Origin: Wenzhouxiangella sp.
Lineage (GTDB): Bacteria > Pseudomonadota > Gammaproteobacteria > Xanthomonadales > Wenzhouxiangellaceae
DNA: 33,218 bases
Reading direction: 5' to 3'
Assembly: GCA_021767625.1 (NCBI GenBank)
Contig: JAASTB010000002.1
Coordinates: 1-33,218, forward strand
Of this stretch, positions 19,295 through 28,086 are shown piece after piece. The notes beneath the pieces are model-generated. The model was not told the origin of the DNA, did no database searches, and was given only the letters and a program-made list of their open reading frames with translations. The number at the start of each line of letters is the position of its first letter. Position 1 is the first letter of the stretch. Both the position numbers and the translations under genes were made by a program.

Positions 19295-21295
19295 ATGGAG
19301 TACTTCCGGATGGCATCAACTGCCTCGCAATCCAGCGCCGGCAGGCACTGGCGGCTGGAATCCGATCTCGACGGCATTGCCTGGCTCTACCTCGACCGCG
19401 ACGACGAAAAGGTCAACAGCCTCGGCTCGAAGGTTCTCGAGGAACTCGACGCCATCATCGGCCGGCTCGAAGCCGATCATCCCAGGGGGCTGGTGCTGAT
19501 GTCGGGCAAGCCGAAGTCGTTTGTCGTCGGTGCCGACGTGCGCGAATTCGACGCCACCGACGACGTCGACGAATTGCGCAGCAACGTGCGCGAAGTGCAC
19601 AAGCTGTTCCAGCGCGTCGACGACCTGCCCTTCCCCACCGTGGTCGCCTTCGAGGGCTATTGCCTGGGTGGGGGCCTGGAACTGGCGCTGTGCTTCGACT
19701 ACCGCATCGCGCTGGACGCCGAGCACACGCGCATCGGCTTCCCGGAAGTCAATCTCGGAATCTATCCGGGCTTCGGCGGGTCCGGCCGCAGCATTCGCGC
19801 CATGGGCGGCCTTCAGGCCATGCAGATCATGCTCACCGGCAAGATGCTGCGCCCGCGCGCCGCGAAGGGTCTCGGCCTGATCGACCAGACCGTCGACCAG
19901 CACGGATCGCTCAGATGGGCCGCCCGCAACGCCGTCCTGAAGAAGCGCAAGTCGCGCCGGCCGGGACTGACCGCCCGTGCGACGACCTGGGGGCCGGTGC
20001 GCAAGTTCCTGGCCGGCCAGATGCGCAAGCAAACCGCATCCAAGGCGCGCAAGGAGCATTACCCGGCGCCTTATGCATTGATCGACGCGTTCGAGGCGGC
20101 CGGCGACTCCTGCTCGCGGATGATCCGCATCGAGGCCGAGGAGGTCCCCAAGCTGCTCGCCGGCGACACCTCGCGCAACCTGCGGCGCGTGTTCCGCCTG
20201 ATGGAAATGCTCAAGGCACAGGGCAAGCGCAGCGACTTCAAGGCGCGCCGCGTGCACGTCATCGGTGCCGGCGTGATGGGCGGCGACATTGCGGCCTGGT
20301 GCGCCTCCCGCGGACTCGAGGTCACCCTGCAGGACCGCGAAATGAAGTACATCGAGCCCGCCCTCAAGCGCGCCAACGGCCTGTTCAAGCGCAAGCTCAA
20401 GACGCCGACGGCCGTCGCCGCCGCGAAAACCCGGCTGATCCCCGACGTCGAGGGCGCGGGCGTGGCCCGGGCCGACGTCATCATCGAGGCGATCTTCGAA
20501 GACCGCGACGCCAAGCGTGAGCTGTTCGCCAAGGTCAACAAGTCCGCCTCGCGCAACGCGGTGATCGCCACCAACACCTCGGCGATTCCGCTTTCCGAGC
20601 TTGCCGACGTGCTCGACGACCCGTCGCGCCTGATCGGACTGCACTTCTTCAACCCGGTCGCCAAGATGCCGCTGGTCGAGGTCGTCTACGACGCGAAGCT
20701 TTCCGACACCGACCGCGTCGACGACGGATCGAGCTTCGCCACCCAGATCGGCAAATACGCCCTGCCGGTCACCTCCACGCCCGGCTTCCTGGTCAACCGT
20801 GTGCTCGCGCCCTACATGCGCAACGCCATGAAGATGCACCGCGAAGGCGTGCCCAAGGAAGCGCTCGACAAGGCCGCCGAGCAGTTCGGCATGCCGATGG
20901 GGCCGGTGGAACTCGCCGATACCGTCGGCCTGGACGTGGGCCTGGGCGTGATCAAGACCCTGATGGGCGACGACGCCGGCGAGGACCGCAAGGTGCTCGA
21001 GGAAATGGTCGACGCCGGCAAGCTGGGCAAGAAGTCCGGCGAAGGCTTCTACCGCTGGAAGGACGGCAAGCCGCAGCGCGACGCCGACGCGCACAAGGGC
21101 CATGACCTGAAGAAGCTGGCCGGCCAGTTGATGCAGCCCTACTTCGACGAATGCCGGTCCTGCCTGGACGACAAAGTGGTCGAGGATGCCGACCTGCTCG
21201 ACGCGGGCATGATCTTCGGCACCGGGTTCGCGCCCTTCCGCGGCGGACCGATGCACTTTCTGGAATCAACCGAGGCCGACAAGGAGGCGTCCTGA
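19295..21295 (+). CDS. fadJ: Fatty acid oxidation complex alpha subunit (enoyl-CoA hydratase / 3-hydroxyacyl-CoA dehydrogenase)
   Basis: Hydratase AFEGYCLGGGLELALCFDYRIA; HAD VHVIGAGVMGGDIAAWCASRG, LIGLHFFNPVAKMPLVEVV; alternative ATG at 19310. Confidence 0.93.
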   Translation: MEYFRMASTASQSSAGRHWRLESDLDGIAWLYLDRDDEKVNSLGSKVLEELDAIIGRLEADHPRGLVLMSGKPKSFVVGADVREFDATDDVDELRSNVREVHKLFQRVDDLPFPTVVAFEGYCLGGGLELALCFDYRIALDAEHTRIGFPEVNLGIYPGFGGSGRSIRAMGGLQAMQIMLTGKMLRPRAAKGLGLIDQTVDQHGSLRWAARNAVLKKRKSRRPGLTARATTWGPVRKFLAGQMRKQTASKARKEHYPAPYALIDAFEAAGDSCSRMIRIEAEEVPKLLAGDTSRNLRRVFRLMEMLKAQGKRSDFKARRVHVIGAGVMGGDIAAWCASRGLEVTLQDREMKYIEPALKRANGLFKRKLKTPTAVAAAKTRLIPDVEGAGVARADVIIEAIFEDRDAKRELFAKVNKSASRNAVIATNTSAIPLSELADVLDDPSRLIGLHFFNPVAKMPLVEVVYDAKLSDTDRVDDGSSFATQIGKYALPVTSTPGFLVNRVLAPYMRNAMKMHREGVPKEALDKAAEQFGMPMGPVELADTVGLDVGLGVIKTLMGDDAGEDRKVLEEMVDAGKLGKKSGEGFYRWKDGKPQRDADAHKGHDLKKLAGQLMQPYFDECRSCLDDKVVEDADLLDAGMIFGTGFAPFRGGPMHFLESTEADKEAS

Positions 21296-22743
21296 TGCCC
21301 GACAAGAACCTGCGCCGAATCGCCATTGTCGGCGGGAGCCGCATTCCGTTCTGCCGCTCCGGCAGCCTGTATGCCGATCAATCCAACCTGGACATGCTCA
21401 CCGCAGCCTTCCAGGGCGTGGTCGATCGATACAACCTGTCGGGCAAGAAGCTTGACCAGGTCATCGCGGGGGCCGTGACCACCCACTCCAAGGACTGGAA
21501 CCTGGCCCGCGAGGCGGTGCTGTCGACCGACCTGTCGCCGCTTACGCCGGCCGTGACCATGCAACAGGCCTGCGGCACGAGCCTGCAGGCCGCCCTGCTC
21601 GCCGGCAGCCAGATCGCCTCGGGCGAGATCGAATGCGCCCTGGTCGGCGGCACCGACACGACGTCCGACGTGCCGATCGTGTTCAAGCGCCGCTTTGCCC
21701 AGCGCCTCATGAAGCTCAACAAGGCCAAGACCTTCGGCCAGCGCCTCAAGGCCTTCAAGGGCTTCAGCTTTTCCGAGCTGGCGCCCCAGCCGCCGCGCAA
21801 TTCCGAGCCGCGCACCGGCCTGTCGATGGGCCAGCACTGCGAACGCATGGCGCAGGAATGGAACATCACCCGCAAGGAACAGGACGAACTGGCGCTCGAG
21901 AGCCATCGCAAGGCCGCCGAAGCCTGGGACGCCGGCTTCTTCGACGACCTGGTCCGCCCGCACAACGGCGTGATCCGCGACAACATCGTGCGGCCGGATT
22001 CGACGCTGGAGAAGCTGGCCAGTCTCAGGCCGGCATTCGACCGCTCCGGCAAGGGCACCCTGACCGCCGGCAATTCGACCACGCTGAGCGACGGTTCGGC
22101 AGCGGTCCTGCTGGCTTCCGAGGAATGGGTCCGTGAGCAAGACCTGCCGGTACTGGCCTGGCTGACGCATTCGCGCACCGCCGCGGTCGACTACGTCGAT
22201 GGCGACGAGGGGCTCTTGATGGCGCCGACCGTCGCCGTGGCCGAAATGCTGCAACGCGCCGGACTGGGCCTGCAGGATTTCGATTTCTACGAGATCCACG
22301 AGGCCTTCGCCGCCCAGGTGCTGTGCACACTCAAGGCCTGGGAAAGCGAAAGCTACTGCACCGAGCGCCTCGGCCTGGACGGCCCGCTGGGCAGCATCGA
22401 TCGCAGCCGCATGAACGTGCACGGCGGATCCGTGGCCATCGGCCACCCCTTCGCGGCCACCGGTGCCCGCATCGTCGGCACCCTGGCCCACGTTCTCGAG
22501 AAGGCCGGCTCCGGACGCGGGCTGATCTCGATCTGCACCGCCGGCGGCATGGGCGTGGCCGCAATCCTCGAGCGCGACAACAACGGCTCCGGCGGCGGTT
22601 CCAGAAAGAAGACCTCGAAGAAGGCCGCCGGCAAGAAGGCCTCCAAGAAGAAGTCCGCCGCCAAGACCGCCAAGAAGAAGGCCGCGCCAAAGTCCGAGAC
22701 TGCAGCCGGAGGCGGTGAATCGACCGCGAGCGGGGAAAACTGA
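21295..22743 (+). CDS. fadI: Acetyl-CoA C-acyltransferase (thiolase) with Lys/Ala-rich C-terminal tail
   Basis: TMQQACGTSLQAAL, HGGSVAIGHPFAATGAR, ICTAGGMGVAAILE. ATG at 21295 overlaps the fadJ stop (TGATG). Track start 21151 rejected. Confidence 0.94.
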   Translation: MPDKNLRRIAIVGGSRIPFCRSGSLYADQSNLDMLTAAFQGVVDRYNLSGKKLDQVIAGAVTTHSKDWNLAREAVLSTDLSPLTPAVTMQQACGTSLQAALLAGSQIASGEIECALVGGTDTTSDVPIVFKRRFAQRLMKLNKAKTFGQRLKAFKGFSFSELAPQPPRNSEPRTGLSMGQHCERMAQEWNITRKEQDELALESHRKAAEAWDAGFFDDLVRPHNGVIRDNIVRPDSTLEKLASLRPAFDRSGKGTLTAGNSTTLSDGSAAVLLASEEWVREQDLPVLAWLTHSRTAAVDYVDGDEGLLMAPTVAVAEMLQRAGLGLQDFDFYEIHEAFAAQVLCTLKAWESESYCTERLGLDGPLGSIDRSRMNVHGGSVAIGHPFAATGARIVGTLAHVLEKAGSGRGLISICTAGGMGVAAILERDNNGSGGGSRKKTSKKAAGKKASKKKSAAKTAKKKAAPKSETAAGGGESTASGEN

Positions 22744-22790
22744 ACGCCCGTTCCCGGCCCCTGTCGACCGCCCTGCTGTTCCAGGGCGGG

Positions 22791-23297
22791 GTGGTCTTGC
22801 TGGCGCTTGCGCTGGCCTGGTTGTTCGGACTCCGGCCCTGGGCCCGCATCGAGATCACCTGGTCGTCACTGGCGCTCGGCCTGGCCGCCACCGTGCCGCT
22901 GGCCGCCGCCCTGGTGGCCGTGCCTGCCGGCAGGTGGCGCTGGCTCGACGAGTTGACCCGCCTCGTGCGCGGCTTTCTCGAGCTGCTGTTTCGAAATGCG
23001 CCGCCGGGGTCCGTGCTCATCGTTTCCGTTCTGGCGGGGGTCGGCGAGGAACTGCTCTTCCGCGGCGTCGTGCAGGACGGCCTGGCCTCCTTGTCCTCCC
23101 CCGCCATCGGCATCCTGGTCGCCTCGCTGCTGTTCGGCGCCGCCCACGCCGTTTCCCTGCCCTATCTCGCCGTGGCGACGGTGATGGGGCTGTACCTGGG
23201 CGTCCTGTACCAGTGGAGCGACAACCTGCTGGTGCCGATCGTCGTCCACGCGCTCTACGACTGGATCGCCATCCACTACTACCTGCTACGCCGCTGA
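22791..23297 (+). CDS. CPBP family intramembrane metalloprotease; true start may be CTG at 22740
   Basis: GVGEELLFRGVVQDGL (EExxxR), FGAAHAVSLPYLAVATVMGLYLGVLYQWSDNLLVPIVVHALYDW; multiple TM segments. Confidence 0.88.
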   Translation: MVLLALALAWLFGLRPWARIEITWSSLALGLAATVPLAAALVAVPAGRWRWLDELTRLVRGFLELLFRNAPPGSVLIVSVLAGVGEELLFRGVVQDGLASLSSPAIGILVASLLFGAAHAVSLPYLAVATVMGLYLGVLYQWSDNLLVPIVVHALYDWIAIHYYLLRR

Positions 23298-23362
23298 CGT
23301 CGGGAGATGCCGGCCCGTCGATGGGTTAACATGGTCCTCTTGGTCAAGGACACGCCAACTCC

Positions 23363-25078
23363 ATGGAGCGCATCGGCCGCTACAGGATTGAACGGGAACT
23401 CGGACGAGGCTCCATGTCGATCGTCTACGAAGCCTTCGATCCGCACATCAACCGCCACCTGGCGGTCAAGGTACTGCGCGAACGTTATGCCCGCGACCTG
23501 AAGAGCCGCCAGCGCTTCCTGCGCGAGGCCCGCTCGGCCGGCGGTCTCAGCCACGCCAACATCGTCACCGTCTTCGACGTCGGCCAGCACGAAGGCTTGC
23601 CCTTCCTGGTCATGGAGCGGCTCAAGGGACAGAGCCTGGAGGAGTACCTCGACGAGGGCGGTCGCCTGAGCACCCGCGAAATACTGTCCATCGGCATCCA
23701 GCTGGCCGGCGCGCTGGAATACGCCCACGAGCGCGGCGTCATCCACCGCGACGTCAAGCCTTCGAACATCTATTTCGATCCCGAGTCCGGACTGGTCAAG
23801 CTGGTGGACTTCGGCATCGCCGCCATCGGCGATCGCACCCGGACCGAGAGTGAAGACTTCGAGACCATTGCCGGCACGCCGAAGTACATGGCGCCCGAGC
23901 AGATCCAGGGCGGCGAGCTCGACGGCCGCACCGACCTCTACGCGCTCGGCGTGGTGCTCTACCGCCTGCTGTCGGGATCGATGCCCTTCAAGGCCGAATC
24001 GATCGGCGCGCTCATCCACCAGATCGTCCATCGACCGCCGGCAAGACTGCAGCCGATCGACGACCGCACGCCCGTCGACCTGATCGATCTCGTCCATCGC
24101 CTGGTGGCGAAGGATCCCGAGGCCCGCCCGGCCGGCGGCTCCCTGGTGCTGGAGGAATTGCAGGAAATCCGGGCCGACCTGGACCGGGGCCTGCTCAACA
24201 CCGTTCGCGGACGACCGGGCGCCTGGCGCTGGCTGGCCGCGCTCTCGCTGGCCCTCGTCGTCGTGCTCGGCGGCGGCCTGACCTGGGTCTATCACAGCCA
24301 GACCAGCGCCATGACCGAGTCGACCTACGGTTACGGCGATGCGTTGGCCAGCGTGATCGCACGGGAAACGGCCGAGGCGCTCATACTCGACGACAATACC
24401 GGCCTGTCCAACCTGGTAGACGATTTCTCGGTCAATCCCAGGATTACCTACCTGCACATCAGCGACCGCGAAGGACAGGTTCAGGCCAGCACAGACCCGT
24501 TCCTGCAGGGCGAGCCCCGCCCCCAGCCGGCACGCGCCACCATCGAGCGCGAGCAAGGCGCGGTTCGCCTGCTCTCGCGCGAGGACGGCAACCTGGAGTT
24601 CCAGACCCCCATCCGCTTCCAGACCGAACGCATCGGAACCGTGCAGTTGGGCATCGACGGCGAACAGCTCGAGTCGGCGGCGCGGACCACGCTGACCATG
24701 CTGGCGCTGGTGTTCGTGGTCACCCTGATCGTCGTCGGCGTCGGTTTCAGCCTGCTGGTGAGGCGACAGCAACGTTCCATCCAGCGCGTCAGCCGCGGCC
24801 TGCAGCGCATCGCGCGCGGGCAGTACGATGCGCGCCTGGAATCCGACGGCCAGGATGTCTTCGCGCCCCTGTTCCAGCGGTTCAACGACATGGCCAACCG
24901 CCTCGAGGAGCGTCACGGCTACCTGCAGCACAAGCCGGCTTACAGCCCGCTGCCCGAGGTCGACGAGCGGATCGACGCCGATGTCGAAGAAACGGTGGAA
25001 ATGGATCGCCCGAAGGAGGAATCCAACGTCCTGCCCCTTTCGGAACGCAAGAGCTCCGAGGGCGGGCGCGGGGACTGA
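23363..25078 (+). CDS. Transmembrane Ser/Thr protein kinase with extracytoplasmic sensor and C-terminal HAMP
   Basis: Gly loop GRGSMSIVYEA, LAVKVL, VIHRDVKPSN, VDFGIAAIG, YMAPEQ; TM1 RWLAALSLALVVVLGGGLTWVY; about 130-aa extracytoplasmic loop; TM2 MLALVFVVTLIVVGVGFSLLV followed by HAMP-like helix. Confidence 0.92.
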   Translation: MERIGRYRIERELGRGSMSIVYEAFDPHINRHLAVKVLRERYARDLKSRQRFLREARSAGGLSHANIVTVFDVGQHEGLPFLVMERLKGQSLEEYLDEGGRLSTREILSIGIQLAGALEYAHERGVIHRDVKPSNIYFDPESGLVKLVDFGIAAIGDRTRTESEDFETIAGTPKYMAPEQIQGGELDGRTDLYALGVVLYRLLSGSMPFKAESIGALIHQIVHRPPARLQPIDDRTPVDLIDLVHRLVAKDPEARPAGGSLVLEELQEIRADLDRGLLNTVRGRPGAWRWLAALSLALVVVLGGGLTWVYHSQTSAMTESTYGYGDALASVIARETAEALILDDNTGLSNLVDDFSVNPRITYLHISDREGQVQASTDPFLQGEPRPQPARATIEREQGAVRLLSREDGNLEFQTPIRFQTERIGTVQLGIDGEQLESAARTTLTMLALVFVVTLIVVGVGFSLLVRRQQRSIQRVSRGLQRIARGQYDARLESDGQDVFAPLFQRFNDMANRLEERHGYLQHKPAYSPLPEVDERIDADVEETVEMDRPKEESNVLPLSERKSSEGGRGD

Positions 25079-25082
25079 ATCC

Positions 25083-26249
25083 TCAGCCCTGCCCGAGCGC
25101 TTTGAGTTCTTCCCTCGCGCGCCGGGCGCGTTCGAGATAACGCACGGCCGGCTCGAAAGCCGGATCGATCGTCACCACCCGCTCCCACAGTTCGATCGAC
25201 CGCTCGACCTGCTGGTCGCGCCAGGCCGACAGGCCACCGTCGTGGTAGTGCTCGACCAACGCGGTCTCGAGACGCTCGAGCCTGGGGCCGTGGGTTTCCC
25301 GAAGATCGTCGGCCAGGTCGCGGGCGGACACGACGGCGTCGAAAGCCGCGCCGTGGTCTCCGCGCGCGAGCGCTTGCTCGGCCCGGTCCAGGGACAAGCG
25401 CGCCTCGACGTGCCGGCGCTGGCGGACGAAATCGCCGGCCTCCGCGCTCGCGCCAAGCCAGGGCGAGGCCTGGTTGAGCGCCTTCAGGGCCTGTCCGGGA
25501 TCATCCTCCCGGCACGCGGATCGCGCCAGCGCCACGGCAGCCCGCGCCAGCAGCGCATCGCCCTCGGCCTGCAGCTTGCCCGCCCGCGCGGCGCTGAGCA
25601 GGAGGGCGTAAGCCTGGCGATACCGCTCGCGCTCCATGAGGCGGCGGGCCGTCGCCGGCAGTTCCGCTTCGGCCCGTGCCCGCACCTGTGGCGAATCGGA
25701 CGCGTCCGCCTCCTGCATGGCGGTCTCGGCCGCCGGTGCGGCCTCATCCGTCTGCTCGACGACCGGCACCCGGATGCGCTGACCCGGACGCAGCAGGCGC
25801 GGCACCTCGATGCCGTTGAGCCGCGCCAGCGAATAGAACAGCAATTCGTTGTCGATGGTGCGCCCGGCGATGGCCGAAAGGCTGTCTCCGGGGCGGACTT
25901 CGAGCTCCTCGAAGGACTCGCCGAGCAACTCCTCCGGGGGCTGGCGAATCTGGGCCAGCAGCAGCTTCGCCGTGGGGCTGCCGGGGCTGTCCTCGAGAAT
26001 GGCGGCCAGCATGCGCTCGGCCCGGGCCTCTTCGCCGTTCTGCAGCAGGGTCATGGCCCGGCCGACCGAATCGGCGCTCCGGTCCGCTTCGGACTCGGAT
26101 CCGGCTCCCGCCTGCCCGGGCGGTGGCTCCTCCGCGCCGTCCGTGCGCTTGAAAGGCCAGAGCTGGCAGCCCGCCAGGGCCAGGCAAGTCAGCACTATCA
26201 CCAGCACTCGGGCGGGCGGTTGCAGCATGGAGGAGCCTCGTCGTTTCAT
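25083..26249 (-). CDS. LysM domain lipoprotein with TPR-like helical region
   Basis: LVIVLTCLALAGC lipobox; LEVRPGDSLSAIAGRTIDNELLFYSLARLNGIEVPRLLRPGQRIRVPV LysM; Ala/Arg-rich helical repeats. Start revised from 26657. Confidence 0.84.
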   Translation of the reverse strand: MKRRGSSMLQPPARVLVIVLTCLALAGCQLWPFKRTDGAEEPPPGQAGAGSESEADRSADSVGRAMTLLQNGEEARAERMLAAILEDSPGSPTAKLLLAQIRQPPEELLGESFEELEVRPGDSLSAIAGRTIDNELLFYSLARLNGIEVPRLLRPGQRIRVPVVEQTDEAAPAAETAMQEADASDSPQVRARAEAELPATARRLMERERYRQAYALLLSAARAGKLQAEGDALLARAAVALARSACREDDPGQALKALNQASPWLGASAEAGDFVRQRRHVEARLSLDRAEQALARGDHGAAFDAVVSARDLADDLRETHGPRLERLETALVEHYHDGGLSAWRDQQVERSIELWERVVTIDPAFEPAVRYLERARRAREELKALGQG

Positions 26250-26284
26250 CAAGCGGCAGTGTAGCGCAGTCTCGTCCGAGCGCC

Positions 26285-27562
26285 TCAGTCGCCGAGCAGG
26301 GACGGCAGCGTCAGGCTGAGAGCCGGCCACCAGGTAATGATCAGCAGCGCGACCAGGAGGATGCCGAGGAACGGCAGCGTGGCGCGGTAGACGCTGAGGA
26401 TATCGCGCTCGAAGCGGTGACTGGCCAGGAACAGGTTGATCCCGACCGGCGGCGTGCAGTAGCCGATCTGCAGGTTGGCCAGGAACACGATGCCCAGGTG
26501 AACCGGGTCGACGCCGAAGGCCATGGCCACCGGGATGATCAACGGCGCGAGAATCACCAGGGCTGCGAAGATGTCGAGCAACATCCCGGCAACCAGCAAC
26601 AGCGCGTTGACAGCGAGCAGGAAGACCAGGTGGCTGTCGATCAGCGGTTCGATCCATTCGAACAGGCGCTGCGGCACGCCGGCGTCGATCATCACGTTGG
26701 TCGAAGCCAGGGACATGCCCAGCACGACAAGAATCGCGGCCACGAGCACCATGGCTTCGGTGATCACTTCGGGCAGCCTCGAGAAGCGCACCTCGCGGCG
26801 GACCAGGACCAGTGTGACGAGCACCCAGGCGGCGGTGACCACGGCCGCCTCCACCACGAGCAACCAGCCCGAGTAGATGCCGCCGAGCACGACCAGGGGC
26901 AGCGGCAATTCCCAGGCGTTGTCGCGCAGCACCTTGCCCAGGGGTTCTCGAGGCCGTTCGTCCCTGGGCAGGCCGCGCTGCACCCAGGCGGCGTAGCCGC
27001 CCATCAGCACCAGCATGAGCAGGCCCGGAAGCAGGCCGGCGAGGAAGAGGTCATCAACGCTCAACCCGGCTCTCGGGGCGACCTGCTGGGCGACTACCGC
27101 GTAGAGAATCAGGGGAAGCGAGGGGGCGAAGAGCACGCCCAGGCTGGAGCCGGCCGTGACCATGCCGAGACTGAAGCGCTCGGGATAGCCTCCCTTGACC
27201 AGCGCCGGAAGGAGCAGGCTGCCGAGCGCGACCACCGTGATGCCCGAGGCGCCGGTGAAGGCCGTCATCAACGAGCACAGCACGAGCGCGAGAATCGCCA
27301 GGCCGCCGGGCATCCAGCCCAGGGCCGAGCGCGTCAGCTCGACCAGGCGTCCGGGCGCGCGGCTGTGGGCCAGCAGCACCCCGGCGAAGGTGAACAGCGG
27401 CAGGGCGACGAGTACCGGCAGCTCGCCGATGCGCACGAACTCCATGCTGGCCAGCACCGGATCGAGCCCGGCCCGCCAGTAGCCGCCCAGGGCGGCCAGC
27501 GCGATGACCGCGAACAGCGGCATGCCGAGCAGGGCCAGCAGGACGAGGAAGACGACCATCAT
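26285..27562 (-). CDS. dctM: TRAP transporter large permease (DctM family)
   Basis: 12-TM-like hydrophobic protein; ALCSLMTAFTGASGITVVALGSLLLPAL, LGIVFLANLQIGYCTPPVGINLFLAS. Confidence 0.95.
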   Translation of the reverse strand: MMVVFLVLLALLGMPLFAVIALAALGGYWRAGLDPVLASMEFVRIGELPVLVALPLFTFAGVLLAHSRAPGRLVELTRSALGWMPGGLAILALVLCSLMTAFTGASGITVVALGSLLLPALVKGGYPERFSLGMVTAGSSLGVLFAPSLPLILYAVVAQQVAPRAGLSVDDLFLAGLLPGLLMLVLMGGYAAWVQRGLPRDERPREPLGKVLRDNAWELPLPLVVLGGIYSGWLLVVEAAVVTAAWVLVTLVLVRREVRFSRLPEVITEAMVLVAAILVVLGMSLASTNVMIDAGVPQRLFEWIEPLIDSHLVFLLAVNALLLVAGMLLDIFAALVILAPLIIPVAMAFGVDPVHLGIVFLANLQIGYCTPPVGINLFLASHRFERDILSVYRATLPFLGILLVALLIITWWPALSLTLPSLLGD

Positions 27563-28086
27563 TCGGACGGATTCCGCGTCGAGACCGGCAGGACTTCACC
27601 CGACGGCGGCGCAAAGGCCCAGGCCATGAAGCGAGCGGCCATCATGCCGAAGCCGATCGGGACGATGACCTGGACCACCCAGTTGGGCACGTTCAGGAAG
27701 GCAATGGCCTGGAACTCGTATTCGAGAGCCACGATGTCGAGGCTCGTCCAGGTCAGTGCCAGGCAGACCAGGGACGTGGCGCCGAAGACGGCCCGCCGCA
27801 GCCAGACGACGCCGCCGGGCGGCAGCCAGCGCTCGACCAGGTCGATGCGAATGTGCCGGAGCCGGCCGGTGGCGACCACGCCGCCCAGCATGGCCAGCCA
27901 CAGCACGATGGCGCGCATGGCGCCGTCGGCCCAGGGCAGCGCCATACCCGCGAAGTTCCGAAAACCGATCTGCGCCAGGCCGATGGCCACCAGGGCGAGA
28001 AAGAGCACGCTCAGTGTGCCGGTCTCGAGGATGCGGATCGTACGCTCGGCAGTATCGCCTTCGTTGCGGTGCTCACTCTCCGGCAC
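27559..28086 (-). CDS. dctQ: TRAP transporter small permease (DctQ family)
   Basis: Four TM segments; MALPWADGAMRAIVLWLAMLGGVVATGRLRHIRIDLVERWL; ATGA overlap with dctM. Confidence 0.92.
   Translation of the reverse strand: MPESEHRNEGDTAERTIRILETGTLSVLFLALVAIGLAQIGFRNFAGMALPWADGAMRAIVLWLAMLGGVVATGRLRHIRIDLVERWLPPGGVVWLRRAVFGATSLVCLALTWTSLDIVALEYEFQAIAFLNVPNWVVQVIVPIGFGMMAARFMAWAFAPPSGEVLPVSTRNPSE

Noticed and set aside
19316-21256. 646-aa minus-strand ORF antisense to fadJ
   Set aside because: Shadow ORF covering almost exactly fadJ; low-information composition and no family motifs.
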